Positions 48,900-61,700 of a DNA stretch of 64,000 bases are shown piece after piece. Under the pieces are notes generated by a model. That model was given only the letters and a program-made list of their open reading frames with translations, did no database searches and had not been told where the DNA came from. The stretch lies in NCBI GenBank assembly GCA_047967505.1, contig CM106541.1; one strand, 5' to 3'. How positions within the stretch are numbered: the first letter of the stretch is position 1; every line of letters starts with the position of its first letter. A program made the position numbers and the translations under genes. The stretch is from Dipteris shenzhenensis (lineage: Eukaryota; Polypodiophyta; Polypodiopsida; Gleicheniales).

Positions 48900-50000
48900 T
48901 CCAGATGATGGCCATCTACAGAGACCATTGTATATGATTAGGTCATGTATAGCCCCAACTCAAGTAGATGCCTCCCATATGCTATCACTGGTGCATCTGG
49001 ATCTATTGACTACCTCATGATCCTCAGATCTGCTACATCCATCTCTAGTACAATGAGGGAGTCCTCATCAAAATCTAATAGGTCCACATGTGTATTCCTA
49101 GTACGTGCATTAAAGTCACCAAGGAGGAGAATGTTCCTGTGTCTGGAGAACTATGTGATGTCATCGTGGATAGTCTCATATGGGTTGTGCCCATCAATGG
49201 TGACCTCTCGCACATAGGATGATGTGTCTGGTGGAAAGTAACATACTACAATGAAGATCGGCCATGTGTCTAGTAACTAAATATGAATCCACATGTGCCA
49301 TGCATGTTCATCCCTTCGTATCATAGAGAGGGGTGGCCTTATATGTGATTTGAAGAGAACAGCCACAACTCCAGATCCTCGTACTCCACTATCCCTCCTC
49401 AGGTCCCTCCTATGAGTAGACTCTCATGTGTATCCTATCACTCCTGGGTTGGACCAAAGGGTTTATTTTGCATACTCATCCCATTGTTCAAACACCATCA
49501 TCCGATTTCCCCTTGTCCTTCATCTTGTACTTCTTTTTATGCCCTCTCTCAAATGATCACCTTGCCATCTCTATAAACTACCCATATCCCCTCTTGTCTT
49601 GCAGCCATCACCTGCACCATTCCTTCCCTTCTATGTTCCTGCTATAGAAGTGTGAGATCTTCATCTAGATAGAACTTGGTCCCCTTTAGTGTTGCCCATG
49701 TACTCATGAGGGTGGATCTATATGTGGCTGCTCGTAGCTTTACAACTAAGGGCTTCGATGCATCTGCTTTACCCACTCTCCAAGCTAATTCACAAAGTAA
49801 GGTCGATTCCCATCTTGTCAAAGAGGGTTTTGGCATCTAACATGGGGCTATCACCTACAGATAGACCTCTGACCAACACATTCAAAGTCTTGCTTCCCCA
49901 TCATTTTTCTTCTTCAAGTGTTTCAGAGATGAGCTCCCTTTTGTTTCGTGTTGCATCTTTGATGACACATTGTGATGAATGTGTGTATGTGTGGAAAGAC
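48900..50000 (-). pseudogene. Degraded LINE: ORF1 end and ORF2 endonuclease
   Basis: The minus strand at 49836-49642 reads LVVKLRAATYRSTLMSTWAT and KGTKFYLDEDLTLL, the conserved C-terminal block of plant LINE ORF1. Downstream (about 49430-48950) comes an endonuclease with SGVRGSGVVAVLFKSHI, an IVVCYFPPDTSSY block (the position of the YAPP motif) and NILLLGDFNARTRN (near 49120), where the GDFN catalytic block is intact. Stops and frame changes break it. No reverse transcriptase was recognised beyond it. Confidence 0.75.
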
Positions 50001-50680
50001 AAGATCCCAAAATTCACATGGATACCACCACATATTCTATTCTATGAGTGCTAAGAACATGCATACTACATAAGGGAGCTAAGGAATTGGTATGATGAAA
50101 TTGTACTTTCATTACATTTACTATATTTTTATGTATATATATATAATTTTTTTAATATTTAAATTTTGTGATGGGGGGATGCCAAACTACCTAATCTATG
50201 TACCCAATGTAAAAAACAACAAAAAAGAAAAACATCTGAATGACAAAAGGGGTGTTTTGCAAAAGATGACAGTTTCTCCTTCCAAACCAACTTCAAAATT
50301 CACTCAAAGCATCACTTTTGGGTTTTTTTGTTGGAGTTTGCTGATAACATACACCTTAGAAATCCTCTAAACTATCTTCCTTTTAGTACAAAACACTAAA
50401 AAACAAGCTTCACATGATCCAAAATGCTTTCCAACAAGAAGATGACAGTTTCATATTTTTTAGTCACAACTCACTTTTTTTTTATGAGAATCGTCACAAC
50501 TCACACTTCACTCTTTCCTCTTCTACAACTCCACTAACAAATCTCCAAGTTAATCTTGAAATAATGAGAAATGTGTAGATGACGAGAGAAAGAAAGTGCA
50601 ATGCAAAAGTAGATCTTGAACTCCCCGGCAATAATGCCAAAGATGTGTAGTCTCAACAGTGACTCACGTGTCATGGGGAT
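50001..50680. other. Intergenic, nothing recognised
   Basis: AT-rich at 50100-50170 with a (TA)n patch. TGTTGGAG at about 50329 could be an LTR start of the family at 51655, but no supporting alignment was found. Confidence 0.35.
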
Positions 50681-50849
50681 CTTGAAGGAATGCTGATGGA
50701 GCCTCCACTACAAGATATTCCTTGTGAGAGCAATGCAAAGCACGAGCCATCCGCAAGTGTTACTCACGCGGCTCTCCAATTGTTGCAATGTGTTTCCATG
50801 GGAAGGGGGAGAAGGGAGAAGAGATGGAGAAGGGGAGATGGGAGAATAA

Positions 50850-51042
50850 AGGGAGAGGGAGAGGGAGAGGGAGAGGGAAGAATGAAGGGGGATGGAATGG
50901 AAAACACAAAGACACTACAAGGGAAACAAGAGAACACCCAATGACACTCTTGGAAGGGAAGAATGAAGGGGGATGGAGTGGAAAACATAAAGACGCTACA
51001 AGGGAAACAAGAGAACACCCAAAGACACTCTTGGAAGAGAAG
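50850..51042 (+). repeat. GGGAGA repeats and an 81 bp tandem duplication
   Basis: A GAGGGA hexamer run at about 50852-50878 is followed by two 81 bp units (about 50876-50956 and 50957-51037) sharing AATGAAGGGGGATGGA, ACAAGGGAAACAAGAGAACA and GACACTCTTGGAAG. Confidence 0.9.
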
Positions 51043-51200
51043 AGGGAGCTTGTATTCCAAACTTGTGCATACAACAATGAAGACCAAAGTCAACCATTTG
51101 GCCTTTTATACAAGTCACCTTTTGCAGGGAGGGCCAACCCCTTTCCTTATATCACTCTCTCTCATATCTCTTTTGTTACAACCCCTTGGGCCCATATGGC
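51043..51200 (+). repeat. Dispersed repeat R4, copy 2
   Basis: High-similarity direct copy of 40365-40530 (see that entry). Confidence 0.8.
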
Positions 51201-51477
51201 ACCAAGGCATTCTCTCAACCTCCTCTTCTCTTCAAATGGTTCTTGTGTTATCCATATACGAGATCCAGATGGCTCTTGTGTTATCCTTGCCAATTTGGAT
51301 GATCCCGATGCCTACCTTTGTCTTAAGCCATTTGAGGCTCAAAACCTACAGGACTAGGTTGATGTTGAGCCATTTGTAGCTCAAACCCCATCGGCCCAGC
51401 TTGGTGTTGAGCCATTTGTGGCTCAAAATCCATATGGCTGGATTTGTCACCGTGCTCCATGGTTGTGGCTGTTAACA
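51201..51477. repeat. Short repeated blocks
   Basis: TTGAGCCATTTG-GGCTCAAA occurs three times (about 51325, 51366 and 51407), spaced about 41 bp apart. GATGGCTCTTGTGTTATCC and a near copy lie about 35 bp apart near 51237 and 51270. Confidence 0.7.
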
Positions 51478-51603
51478 CTTCACCACACGGTCAACCAATC
51501 ATCCAACTGCACTTGCATGGCCCTATCACAAACCACAAGCCAACATGGTGACCCAATAAACACATACAATGCATAGTCTTCCTAGAGGATTACCTCTCCA
51601 ATA
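51478..51603 (-). repeat. Partial LTR-like copy next to LTR
   Basis: Matches 52072-52198, the terminal 125 bp of the neighbouring LTR (GCATGGCCCTAT-ACAAACC, TGGTGACCCAATAAAC, CTAGAGGAT-ACC). In minus orientation it begins TATTGGAG where the intact LTR begins TGTTGGAG. Confidence 0.65.
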
Positions 51604-51654
51604 CCCTCCCTTTATTGCTTGCAGGCTATTGGACTAACGCGCTCTGATACAACT
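51604..51654 (-). other. Possible primer site and polypurine tract
   Basis: On the minus strand this 51 bp spacer starts with AGTTGTATCAGAGC, one mismatch from the initiator methionine tRNA site TGGTATCAGAGC after a short spacer. It ends with AATAAAGGGAGGG, a polypurine-like end, before the second LTR-like sequence. Confidence 0.5.
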
Positions 51655-52198
51655 TGTTGGAGATTCACTCTTCCCCTATATCTTGGAGGAACAACTAAGT
51701 TTGCACAAGATATAATCAACATATCCAACAAACAGAGAAACCTCAATTATCTTAGATAATTTGAGAAGAGATGTGAGAGATTCGTGAACACCAAAATGTA
51801 TTGCAATCAAAGCAACTCTAACTACGGATTGGGCCGCACCTCTACCAAGTTTGTTGCCATGTTCATAGACACAACACACTACATAATTCTAGTCTATAGA
51901 GGAGTTGGATGCTACTGCATTGACACTATAGGCATGAAGGCCTTGAAAAGAAGAAAGAATAATATGCCCATGAGTCTATCTCCATCTTGGTGCCACCTCA
52001 TGTAACTGCCACCACCATCTCCTTCATGCTGGAACTATCTTGATCCAATTGCCACATGTTCACCATGAGGAAGCTTTGCCATGCAGTCAACCAATCATGG
52101 AACTACACTTGCATGGCCCTATGACAAACCACAAGCCAGCATGGTGACCCAATAAACTTACACCACTTATAGTCGTCTAGAGGATCACCACTCCAACA
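51655..52198 (-). repeat. LTR of a short (TRIM-like) element
   Basis: A 544 bp segment with perfect 8 bp inverted ends (TGTTGGAG and CTCCAACA), bordered on one side by a primer-site-like sequence. A fragment of the same sequence lies at 45480-45580. A full second LTR was not found, so this is a partial element or a relic. Confidence 0.5.
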
Positions 52199-52345
52199 TA
52201 CATATATACATATACATACATACATACATACATATATATAGAGACAGAGACAGAGACAGAGACAAAGATAGGGAGGGAGGGAGGGAGGGAGAGAGGGAGA
52301 GAGGGAGGGAGGCAGGGAGGGGGAGAGAGAGAGAGAGAGAGATCC
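52199..52345 (+). repeat. Compound (TACA)n-(GA)n microsatellite
   Basis: Begins exactly at the LTR end with (CATA)n, then AGAGAC units, GGGAGGGA units and a GA run ending at about 52342. Confidence 0.92.
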
Positions 52346-54489
52346 TCGAGGAGCTCTGACTCAAATCCAAGAAATTAAAATATATTTTGCCTTGACCTAC
52401 TGCACACTACCGCCGCTTGGAGTAAACCTACCTTTCCCTTATTCTCCTCAGGTCTTGTCTTTGCTCCTTGGATCCCATCCACCTCCTAGACTCTATCTTG
52501 CCCCCTAAATTCTGTCTAGCTTGTGGATTTTGTCTTGCTTTTAGGATCCTATTGGGCTCCCCAAATCCTATATTTCTCCCTAGATTCCTTTTCTACTCTT
52601 GAAGCCTATCCTACTCATTGGATTCCTTTTCTACCCTAGATCCTATCCTGCTCCCTAGATACTATCTTATGTTTTAGATCCTCTACATGCCGATATCTAC
52701 CCAAATCTGAATTTTGACATGGGATAAGCCTAGACCTAGAGTTGCCTAGATTTAGTATGTCCGAAGTCAATCTTGCTACTTAGACTCTTGGTTTTTGTTA
52801 TGATTCTCAAAGTACTAAATTTCTCTTTAATTTTTTTTTGTTGAGCACGTCATAAATCCAAGCACTCAAAAATAGGTGCTATAGTCCACAGTTATAGTCA
52901 ACTTTTGAGTGATATAAGGCTAAAAATGATAGCCTATTTCGTGGAGCCTTGTCCCAAGAGGAAAAACTTAATCACAAAAATTAAGAATGTGTTATTTGCC
53001 AAAGTTTTATGGGGATTAGTAAACTGGGATGAAGAACCCCATCTCACAAATTTTGCACTGCGCCCATCACACCTAGTGAAACACAAGCTATAGTAGTGGT
53101 TGAATGGACACTTGGACTAAAACTTGTAGGAATTACATCTATCATAGGTGATCATAGAGTATAGGATGCCCATGCACTTTCCTTGATTTCATTGGCAATC
53201 AAAAGGTTTATTGTTCCTTACATGATTTATAGGAATTCTACCTTCATATCTACCCTTGTAATAGACCCAATAGATAGTAAATTATGTGGCAACTTCAACA
53301 TCTTGTACATTCTTAATGGATTTGACCTCATTGTCAGACATTGTTTTTTGTGTTTCTCCAACTTTTATGATTAGAGTTTCACTTCTTGTTTGCTCGATGT
53401 ATTCCCCATTCATAACAATCCTCAAATGTATTTGATGTTTGATGCACCAGTATCAATATACCATGTATTCTTAGCTCTTGCATGAGACTAAAGTAATAGA
53501 AAGAAAAAAGTGATTATGGGACTTTGAGGGTTACCTGTTTTCCTTATTCTCACATGCATATTTGGATTGACTTTTTCCTTTATCTTTGTGGTTAGGGAAT
53601 TTTCTTAATAATGGTTTTTCTTATAATGGTCCTTGGCATAGCACCCAAGCTTTCTAGAATCATGGTAATTACCTTTCATTTTACAATGGGAACCCTACTA
53701 GAAGACTTATCATGCATTATCTTTGCATCTAGTTTTCTCCCACATATATTGAAGAAAAACCCTCAAAGATCTTGTGAATCTTGACTCAAAACACTTTGAA
53801 ATGGAGAGGAAAACATATACGAGGAAAGAAATGGTGAGATCATACATACATACTCACAAAAAGATGGAGAGGGAGGAAAATCGCAGCGCACAGAATTGCG
53901 AGGATCATGATGGGAAAGTCCACCCAAAGTAAGGAGTGACAAAGAAAAGAACAAAAAGATTCAAAATTATGATTCTATAGATGAGGAAGGGCACCACCAA
54001 AGAAGAAGAGGTAAGGGGAAAATGCCGAAGTTGGAAGCAAGGTAGTAGTTGGGTGGGAGGGTTTGATTTCAAGAGATTCGATTCAATGTTTGCTTGAAAA
54101 TTTGGTTTCCAAGTTTGGTTGCAATTCAAAAATAGGATACCAACGTGAGGACACAAGTGGGAGAGTTGCATCAAACTTTGGACCCTTTGAATGGGAGAAT
54201 CATGTCACATCCCAAGCTCCCAAACACACACCCTTTTAAATTCAAACACACACCTCTCATCCATCCATATCTCCACAAGGGATCTCTTACAAGGCCCCTT
54301 TTCGAGTGCAAAATTTTTGCAATGCCTCCCCCAATTTCTATCGTCCTCTTTCACCTCTACCATTTTCCTTTTCCCCATCCTAACAAGCAGTGCTATTGTA
54401 ACATCAAAAGGATGGCTCTCTTTAATTCACCACTCAACCTTGGCTTCCAAGGTGCTCATCTTGTTCTCTCCACAAGAACCCCATCGTCA

Positions 54490-54490
<1 letters not shown>
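52346..54490. other. Intergenic, nothing recognised
   Basis: 52440-52680 is built of diverged CCTAGATCCTATC / TGGATCCCATCC-like short blocks. The remainder has only chance open frames. Copy number could not be judged. Confidence 0.4.

Positions 54491-54529
<39 letters not shown>
54491..54529 (+). repeat. (CT)n microsatellite
   Basis: An uninterrupted CT run of about 38 bp. Confidence 0.95.
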
Positions 54530-55781
54530 ATTCTTTCAAGATGCCCCTGAATCCAACACTTACCAAGTGGCAATCAACTTGATGCCATGTGTCCCTCAAA
54601 GGACACTGCCATTTAGGCCCTCTTATGGACTCCCCTTTTGCATCTCACTAATGCCAGGCTTAACATAAACATAGACCCAAACAATGGTAGCCCCCAAGTA
54701 ACCGCAAGTATTGTCAAGCCCTCGGATTTCCCGCTTCACCATAACTGAGCCTCCAGCTTCCATGATTATGGCCGAATTAACCGTTATTATTTCAACAAAC
54801 GGAGCAATGATCAAGAAGGTGACCTTTTTGTCTGAGCCTCGATAACATCAACCACCCAAATCCCCCTTTCCCCCAAAATATCACATGCAACAAGCAATGT
54901 GATTCTTATCTGGGACCAAAAAAATGATTACATAGCTAAGTTTGGCCTACAAAAGCAGCTTATAAAAAAGGAAAATTTCTTGTGAGAAGGGCTCCCTCTG
55001 ATGCCAAAAGTTTTGCTTTAAAAAGTACTAAAAATTTAGATTTTGGTTATTGAAAGTCTCTTGGCATTTCAAGGTTTCCATGGTCTTATATCCCAAGGAA
55101 TAAGGCTCATCTTGCTGTATGATTTTGAAAGGTTAACTTTGTAATAGTGTTTGTTGTATTTGAAAGTTCAACTTATCTTAGGTGTGAAGCATGTTGCAGA
55201 TATTCTCTTGCAACTGGCCTAGATGAATGTTGAACTACACCTTGAAATTCAACCCGCAATCAAGGAGGCAAAAGAATTACTTGAGGAGATATATTCAAAG
55301 TATTTTGGAAAGAGATACATTATTACACCCACTCCTGAAAATCCCTGAAATACGGGAGGAGCATGAGTACATTACTGTTATAAAACATTGCTATAGCCTA
55401 AACACCACTTGCTTTCGGATCAGAAGATTCGCCTATGAACATAGCTTTGCAGTACATTGTTAGCGAACACCTCAATTGAATTTGTTTACATGCTGAAAAC
55501 TAGCCCAGAACACCAAGCTCCACCAACCAACGTTCCTGTGAGAAATCCTCTTGCAGTTAGCCAGCAACTGCAGTGTGCACACTTCCATAGGGGCAATTGT
55601 ACGCGATCATGTGCATGGGGGGATTGTGAATGTGCTTATTTTGTTTCTTCTTGCGAAGGCCCCACCGAGAAGGGCGATTCTGGCAAGCATGGCTTGTATG
55701 TGTAAGCATTAGTTTTCGACAGATGGCAATCAATGATTAGAAAAGGTGCCTTAGAAGGCAAACTGTGTCCTCCCTGGAAGC
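54530..55781. other. 3' flank of VPS53, no gene recognised
   Basis: Downstream of the VPS53 stop (minus sense). It must contain the 3' untranslated region, but a polyadenylation signal was not assigned with confidence. No other coding sequence was seen. Confidence 0.4.
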
Positions 55782-58700
55782 TCATGTGTTGTTGAATAGC
55801 TTCCGAAAGGTCCCCTCCTTTTTCGAAGCTCCCTCCTTTGCAGATTCAGCCAAAGCAAAGATTCGCTTCAAACCTGTACTGGACACAGCAGCAGCAGCAG
55901 CAGCAGATTGTGCCATAGCTCCCCTTCCAAGGGCAGCTGCCCGTGCCATCATGGCTTCTCTACTGGCAACAGTGGCCGCAGATGGAGTGATGGATGTGGG
56001 AGGCGTTGGTGAAGACACCACAGGAGAAGCCACAGAAGGCATTGGACTTGCCGGAGCTACTCCACTTGTGCCTCGCCGATTGAAATAATCAAGAAGAGGT
56101 GGCTGTTCTGACTTCTTTAAACCCTACAAATCAGAAATTTATTAGAGGAAGCATATCATGAAAGGCATTGGCCACTTTGGTCCTCCCAAAAAAGCTAGTT
56201 TTAAACATAATGGGCAACAAAGCTTTAAAGTAAGATAATTTGGCATATCAAATTTCCCCCTTAGTTCCAGGTTAGCAGAATCAAAAGCACCAAAAAATAC
56301 TGAGTCTTTGAGCTGAGAACCTTCAAGTCAAGTATTCTTTGAAAGTCTGCTGCGGTCCCTTCTAGCAGTAAAGCACGATATGTATCTGCAATCGACTCCA
56401 CTGGCGACAAAATCACCTGCACAGATAACAGGAATATGTTAACAACCTGGAATCCTTAGACAAAATAACAAAAGACAAAGCCGAGATTGCAGGAAAACGT
56501 GTAGTACACATCATATTAATTCAGTGATCTAATCCGACGCAGACTGTCACCATTTGTTCTGTGCAGAATTTATGATTGATGCGCAATCGGGAAAAGAATA
56601 GCTGGTAAGTTGTTGTTGTTGTTGTTGTTGTTTTTTTTTGGGGGGCGGGGGGGGGGGGGGCGCACACAGGAATTCACAGCGCTCAAACTCTAACTAGTTA
56701 ACGATGAAAAGCCATGGAATGTCAAACTCCAGAGCAGACACAACATCACCGATCAGCTTTTGATAAAAAGTCTCACATCCACGGCAGGGAGTACTGAACT
56801 AGGGCTCTTCATAGGCCTGGCAATGATGCAATAACGAATAAAAGATCGAGTACCGAATTAATCGGGTCCTATACATAGAAACAATGTTTTTTCCAGATTC
56901 TCGAAAAGGCAGGAAGAAGAAGGGCAGTAAAGGCCAAGGTAGCTGCAGGTTAATTCTAACTATTTAACTTGGTTTCCAGGACAAAAGGCAGATCCTTACA
57001 TACGCAGGCCACCTGTCGTAGATGGCACCTTTAAGGGCCGCATTGTAAGCGACAGCTAAACCCAAAATAGCACCTACCTCATGCATTTGATATACCTTTG
57101 TAAGACTAGAATAAGTCCAATCATACAAATTTATATTTTTTGTTGTTCGAAAGATCAAAAATCTACAAAGAATATAAAAGAGAAAATGAAAGAGAAGAAA
57201 AAAGAGGTAAACAAAAACTTTTATGAAAAACAAAAGGAAGACATACTTAGCAAGCAAAGCAACACTTATGTCGTCGTCAGTGCCCAAGCATAAGCAGCTA
57301 CACTAGGTTTCTAAAGACCCGCGGAGTCTCTTGGGCAAACCCAGTGCTTACTAAAATACGTCAAATAAACAAAAGAGAATGAAAATAAGAAATAAAGAAG
57401 AAACGAAGCAGGTGACTAAGCAAAAATAAACAAGCAAGTCAAGAAACAAAATCTTCCAAAAAACTAGAAACTCTCTCTCTTATTTAAAACATAAAAAGCT
57501 AAATGGCCCTTTACACTTATGTATCGTTTCTACAAAGAGGCAAAAATACATTTCTAACTTAGAAAGCACAAGCATACTCAAACAAACTCTCTTTTGAAAC
57601 TAAAAGAAAAACGGGCTATTCAGCTCCCCGCTTTTTGTTTTCAGCTTATGTTCAATCATTCTAAACATACCTAAGGCTGATACACCATAGATAAAAGACT
57701 TCATATCTAAGAATGTGCGTACTTTTTTCATTATTTTCCTTGGATTATACCTCTTGTGTAATGATAAAGTGATCAAATCACTACATTGAGTGATAAAAGA
57801 GTCCTTAGTTGTACAAAGGCGAGAAAATCTATGGAATTGGGAAGAAATGACTCCATATTTTGCCAAATCAAAAATGTTTGAGTCAATGTGAGGCATTTTT
57901 ATAATGTGTAAACTACTACATTCAGGTTGTTCACGTTTATCGTATATATCAACCTCTAATCCTATGGTAGATTGAGAAAGTCTTAGCTCTAAGGAAACAC
58001 AAGAATCCCCTCTTGAAATGCAGTTCAGTTCACAAGAGTCACGAGGATAGATTCCTTCTCCAAAAGCTCTAGCGTCTTTGTGCATAAAGGCTTGAAAGTT
58101 AGGAACATTTGGTACAAATAAATCATCTATAAAACGCCTAACTTGACTAAGCTTATGTAAAATTATAGGGTAGGTATTGATAGAAATAAGATGTTGCATA
58201 AACTCAAATTCATAAGTGAAAAGATAAAAGTTTGCTCAAAAGAAGGCACAATAAGTGCCATGGGGATTCCTATAACTTGTTAAAACAAAGAATCACCTAT
58301 TGTAATGTAAAGATTATCTAAAAGAAAATCTATCCAAGAGCAAACATCTTCCACACTTACTACCTTTGTGTATCTTTTCTTTTTAGAACCTATGTCATGA
58401 TCTTTATTTTTTAGCCACCAAAAGTCAAAGCATAAGGATGTTTTCTCAACTTTTAGCACTTTGCATCTATCTTTGTCAAATCTCAGCTTGAAAACTTCAG
58501 CCACTAGCTTTTTAATTCTAAACTTCAGGTCTTCTAGCTCGATTTTTGTGTAAAGCGTGGTAAAATCATAGGTTTGAAGGAGAATAGGAGACTCTTTTTC
58601 CTGAATGCTTCGAGAGGAATTAAAAAACTTTACAGCAGAAATGACTCCTAGAGAGTCATTTAAAATCCAGCTTGAGTGCGAGGGGACATCTGCCCTCCAA

Positions 58701-61700
58701 AGTTCATGGACACTAGGCAACATGGCTTTGAAGCAGTAGCTTAGCCATTTAGAGACATCCCTCAAAGTAGTCTCACAAGCAGTTGCAATAAATCTTGGCT
58801 TTTTGGGAGTTTTGTGAAACTTCCAAGCAGCACAAAGAAAAGGTATGCTTGGATTGTAAACAAACCTAGAAGACTTGCAAAAACTCTGATGTTTTGAGAT
58901 CAAATCCTTTTGAGAAACTAAGGCAGGGGCGTAAGTTTTGACAGACGAGTTCACTTCTCTCAAGAGACATTCTAAGTAAAACTTTTTGCAAATAAAAACA
59001 AAGTTATTGGAACATTTGTCCACATAAGAAATGACAATTCCTATGGAATTTTCGAGAAGAGTTTCTTCTTTAGAAAGATGGTTACTTTTCTTTGAGCAAT
59101 TAACCGAAGGGACTTCTTCTAGTTTCAAAGCAACTTTCTTCAAAATCTTCCCTTTCCATTCTGATAAGATATTTTTAACTCCTAAACATTCTTCTAATTG
59201 CAAAACAAACTTTGAGATTCCCTTATCGATAGCTTTTAAAAGGCAATACTCTTTAAAAGAGTACAATCGAAATTTCGTGCCTTTCATGAAAAAGTCTCTT
59301 AGGTTACTAGAAAGCAAAATTGAGGTATCAGCTGTGACTACATGTCCTAAATCAGCATCAATAAAGCTTTGGAATCTCTTACTTTTACAACAACAAGGTT
59401 CTTTAAGGATAGAAGATTTTGAATGCTCTGAAAGTCTTTTACCTATCTCTCCATAGTTGAAAGCCTTTTGTCCTAAAGTTTTTACATACTTCCAAGCTAC
59501 TACTAGATGCTTCCAAATTCTTCTCACAAAATGAGGGAGAGAATCCATTACTTCAGGAGAATTCAAAATGGAGTTTAAGCCTATCTTGTCAAGTGAGGGA
59601 GAAGTAAAAATACAAATCAAGAGTTCCTTATTTAGATAGACTTCTTTGCTTTGAAAGGAAGCTTTTACTTTTAAGAAGCGATCCAACGAGCGGTTTTAAC
59701 TCATGGTAGTGGTGCTTGCAGCACAAAATACAAGCAAGTTAAAGGTTATTCACAAGCAATATTTCACTACAATTCACAGTCTTTAGTATCATGAAAGGAA
59801 AGATATGCAAAAAATGATAGTCATATGTTCTCTAATCAACATGCCCAAATATATATCTATATGAATCCAGGAACATGCCCAAACTCATCCTCTGAAAAAA
59901 GAACGCAGTGCAGTTTCCATCTCATGATAACAACTCATAAGGTTGAAAACCATAAACTCCATCACGCATAGCAGGGACTAGCTACTATGACATCCCCACT
60001 GACATCATCGGCCCACAAAAGTGCGTGTAAACCTTAGTATAAACATATGCTCCCACACATACAAATCCACACACCCACACATACTTGAGCATCTAATTAT
60101 ACAAAGGTCTTCGTACTGACTTTCTATTGGCACTCCGGAGGTGGAGGGCAAACTCTGCTGTGACGAAGGCTAGCACTAAAGGAGAAGGCTATATAGGTTA
60201 GAACCACCAGTCCCCTTCAAGTTGCCATTTAGAAAATTGACAACAATGCTGATATGCAGCATGTCTCATGACATTGTCACATAATAATTTATTCAATATA
60301 TCTCAGAGAAGGGAAGCATACGGTAATGTAGGCCAGCACCTCGGCCAACTTAGGGCACAACCCTGAAAATATGCTACTTCCCCATAGTAGTATGCAAATA
60401 AAAGTATGTGTATCCAAGAGATATAAATCCAAACGTGTATGTATGCTCATGTGTGGGGAGCCTAATCTGTTTAATCATCGAACAGCAAAATGTAAAGCAC
60501 CCACCGACTTCACCTTGACAACACAAAGAGGCAAACTACCTTTCAACAAGAAACATCTATTTAACCTTCAAAAACAGAAGTGCTAGAAGGTGCAAGACGG
60601 ATCCAACATGGTTCAAAAATCTGGACGAATTCTCTATCCCATAGAAATATTCTGAGAAGGACCCATCAGCAACCTCAGTGATTGATCCCATGTAGTTGTC
60701 TCATAATATTTCAGGCTTTTTTATCCCTAAAAATGATACTATAAATAGTCCCTAAACTTATCTTTCAATTTTTGTACTAGTCTCATATTTATATCTGGGA
60801 AATGTGATTGTGTGGAAGAACATGCGCATTCAATAGACAGGGTGTGTTGGAGCAAGCATGGAAGCATGATGGAGGTAGACAAGAGGTAGAGACAATGGCA
60901 CAAGCATGAAGGCAATTAGCAACTGATTCATTCATAGAATGGAGTACATGTAGGCAACTGCCTATGAGAAGGTAAAATCTAGATCCACAATCATCTCAAT
61001 CAAGAAGACCACCAATGTCTCCTAGAATCTCTCAATCACACACCACACTTCTATATTCACTCAATCACACCTACTAACTGACACATCATCAGTCACACCT
61101 AACTCAGGCACACCTACACACACCATGTGTTCACACACTCACAACCATAGACCTTATGACCCTTAGTATGATCCCATTACATTAATTTGTCCTTCATACC
61201 TCCCCACAAATTGATGACCTCAACCCTAGCAGTAGTCCATGAGAAACTTCATGGCTTGCCCACCTCTAGTGGCAACACACATAATCCACAACCTTGTAGT
61301 CACTCTAGTTGCACCAGCAGTAGACTCATTTGGGCATTCTCATCCCAACATGATCTCACTCTAACTTTGGTCTTTTGGTTTACAATTGGGAGATAGCAAT
61401 GACTATGCAAGGGAAATTCCCATAGGTCTGAAGGTAAAACTCACATAAGACTAACAATCATTTGAGGGGGACATCCCAAGGCAAAGAACCCTTATTGACC
61501 ACACACAAACCCTAAACCTAATGTGGAATGTCTTCATTAATTTATTGAAGTTGAAAGGTATTCTTTGGGGATGCCTCTCTTGTCCTTTTTAGGAGAACCT
61601 AGAGTATCAAACTTGATCATCATCATGTCTTCAGCATGTCCTTTGATCATCAGACCTTCTGATGTATTGTACTTCATAATCTTCTTGTCATGCATCCAAG

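Noticed and set aside
59031-59456. 141-codon plus-strand frame
   Set aside because: Lies antisense to the Penelope-like RT frame and has no recognisable domain.
61500-61520. Telomere-like text CCCTAAACCTAA
   Set aside because: Only one or two units; not an array.
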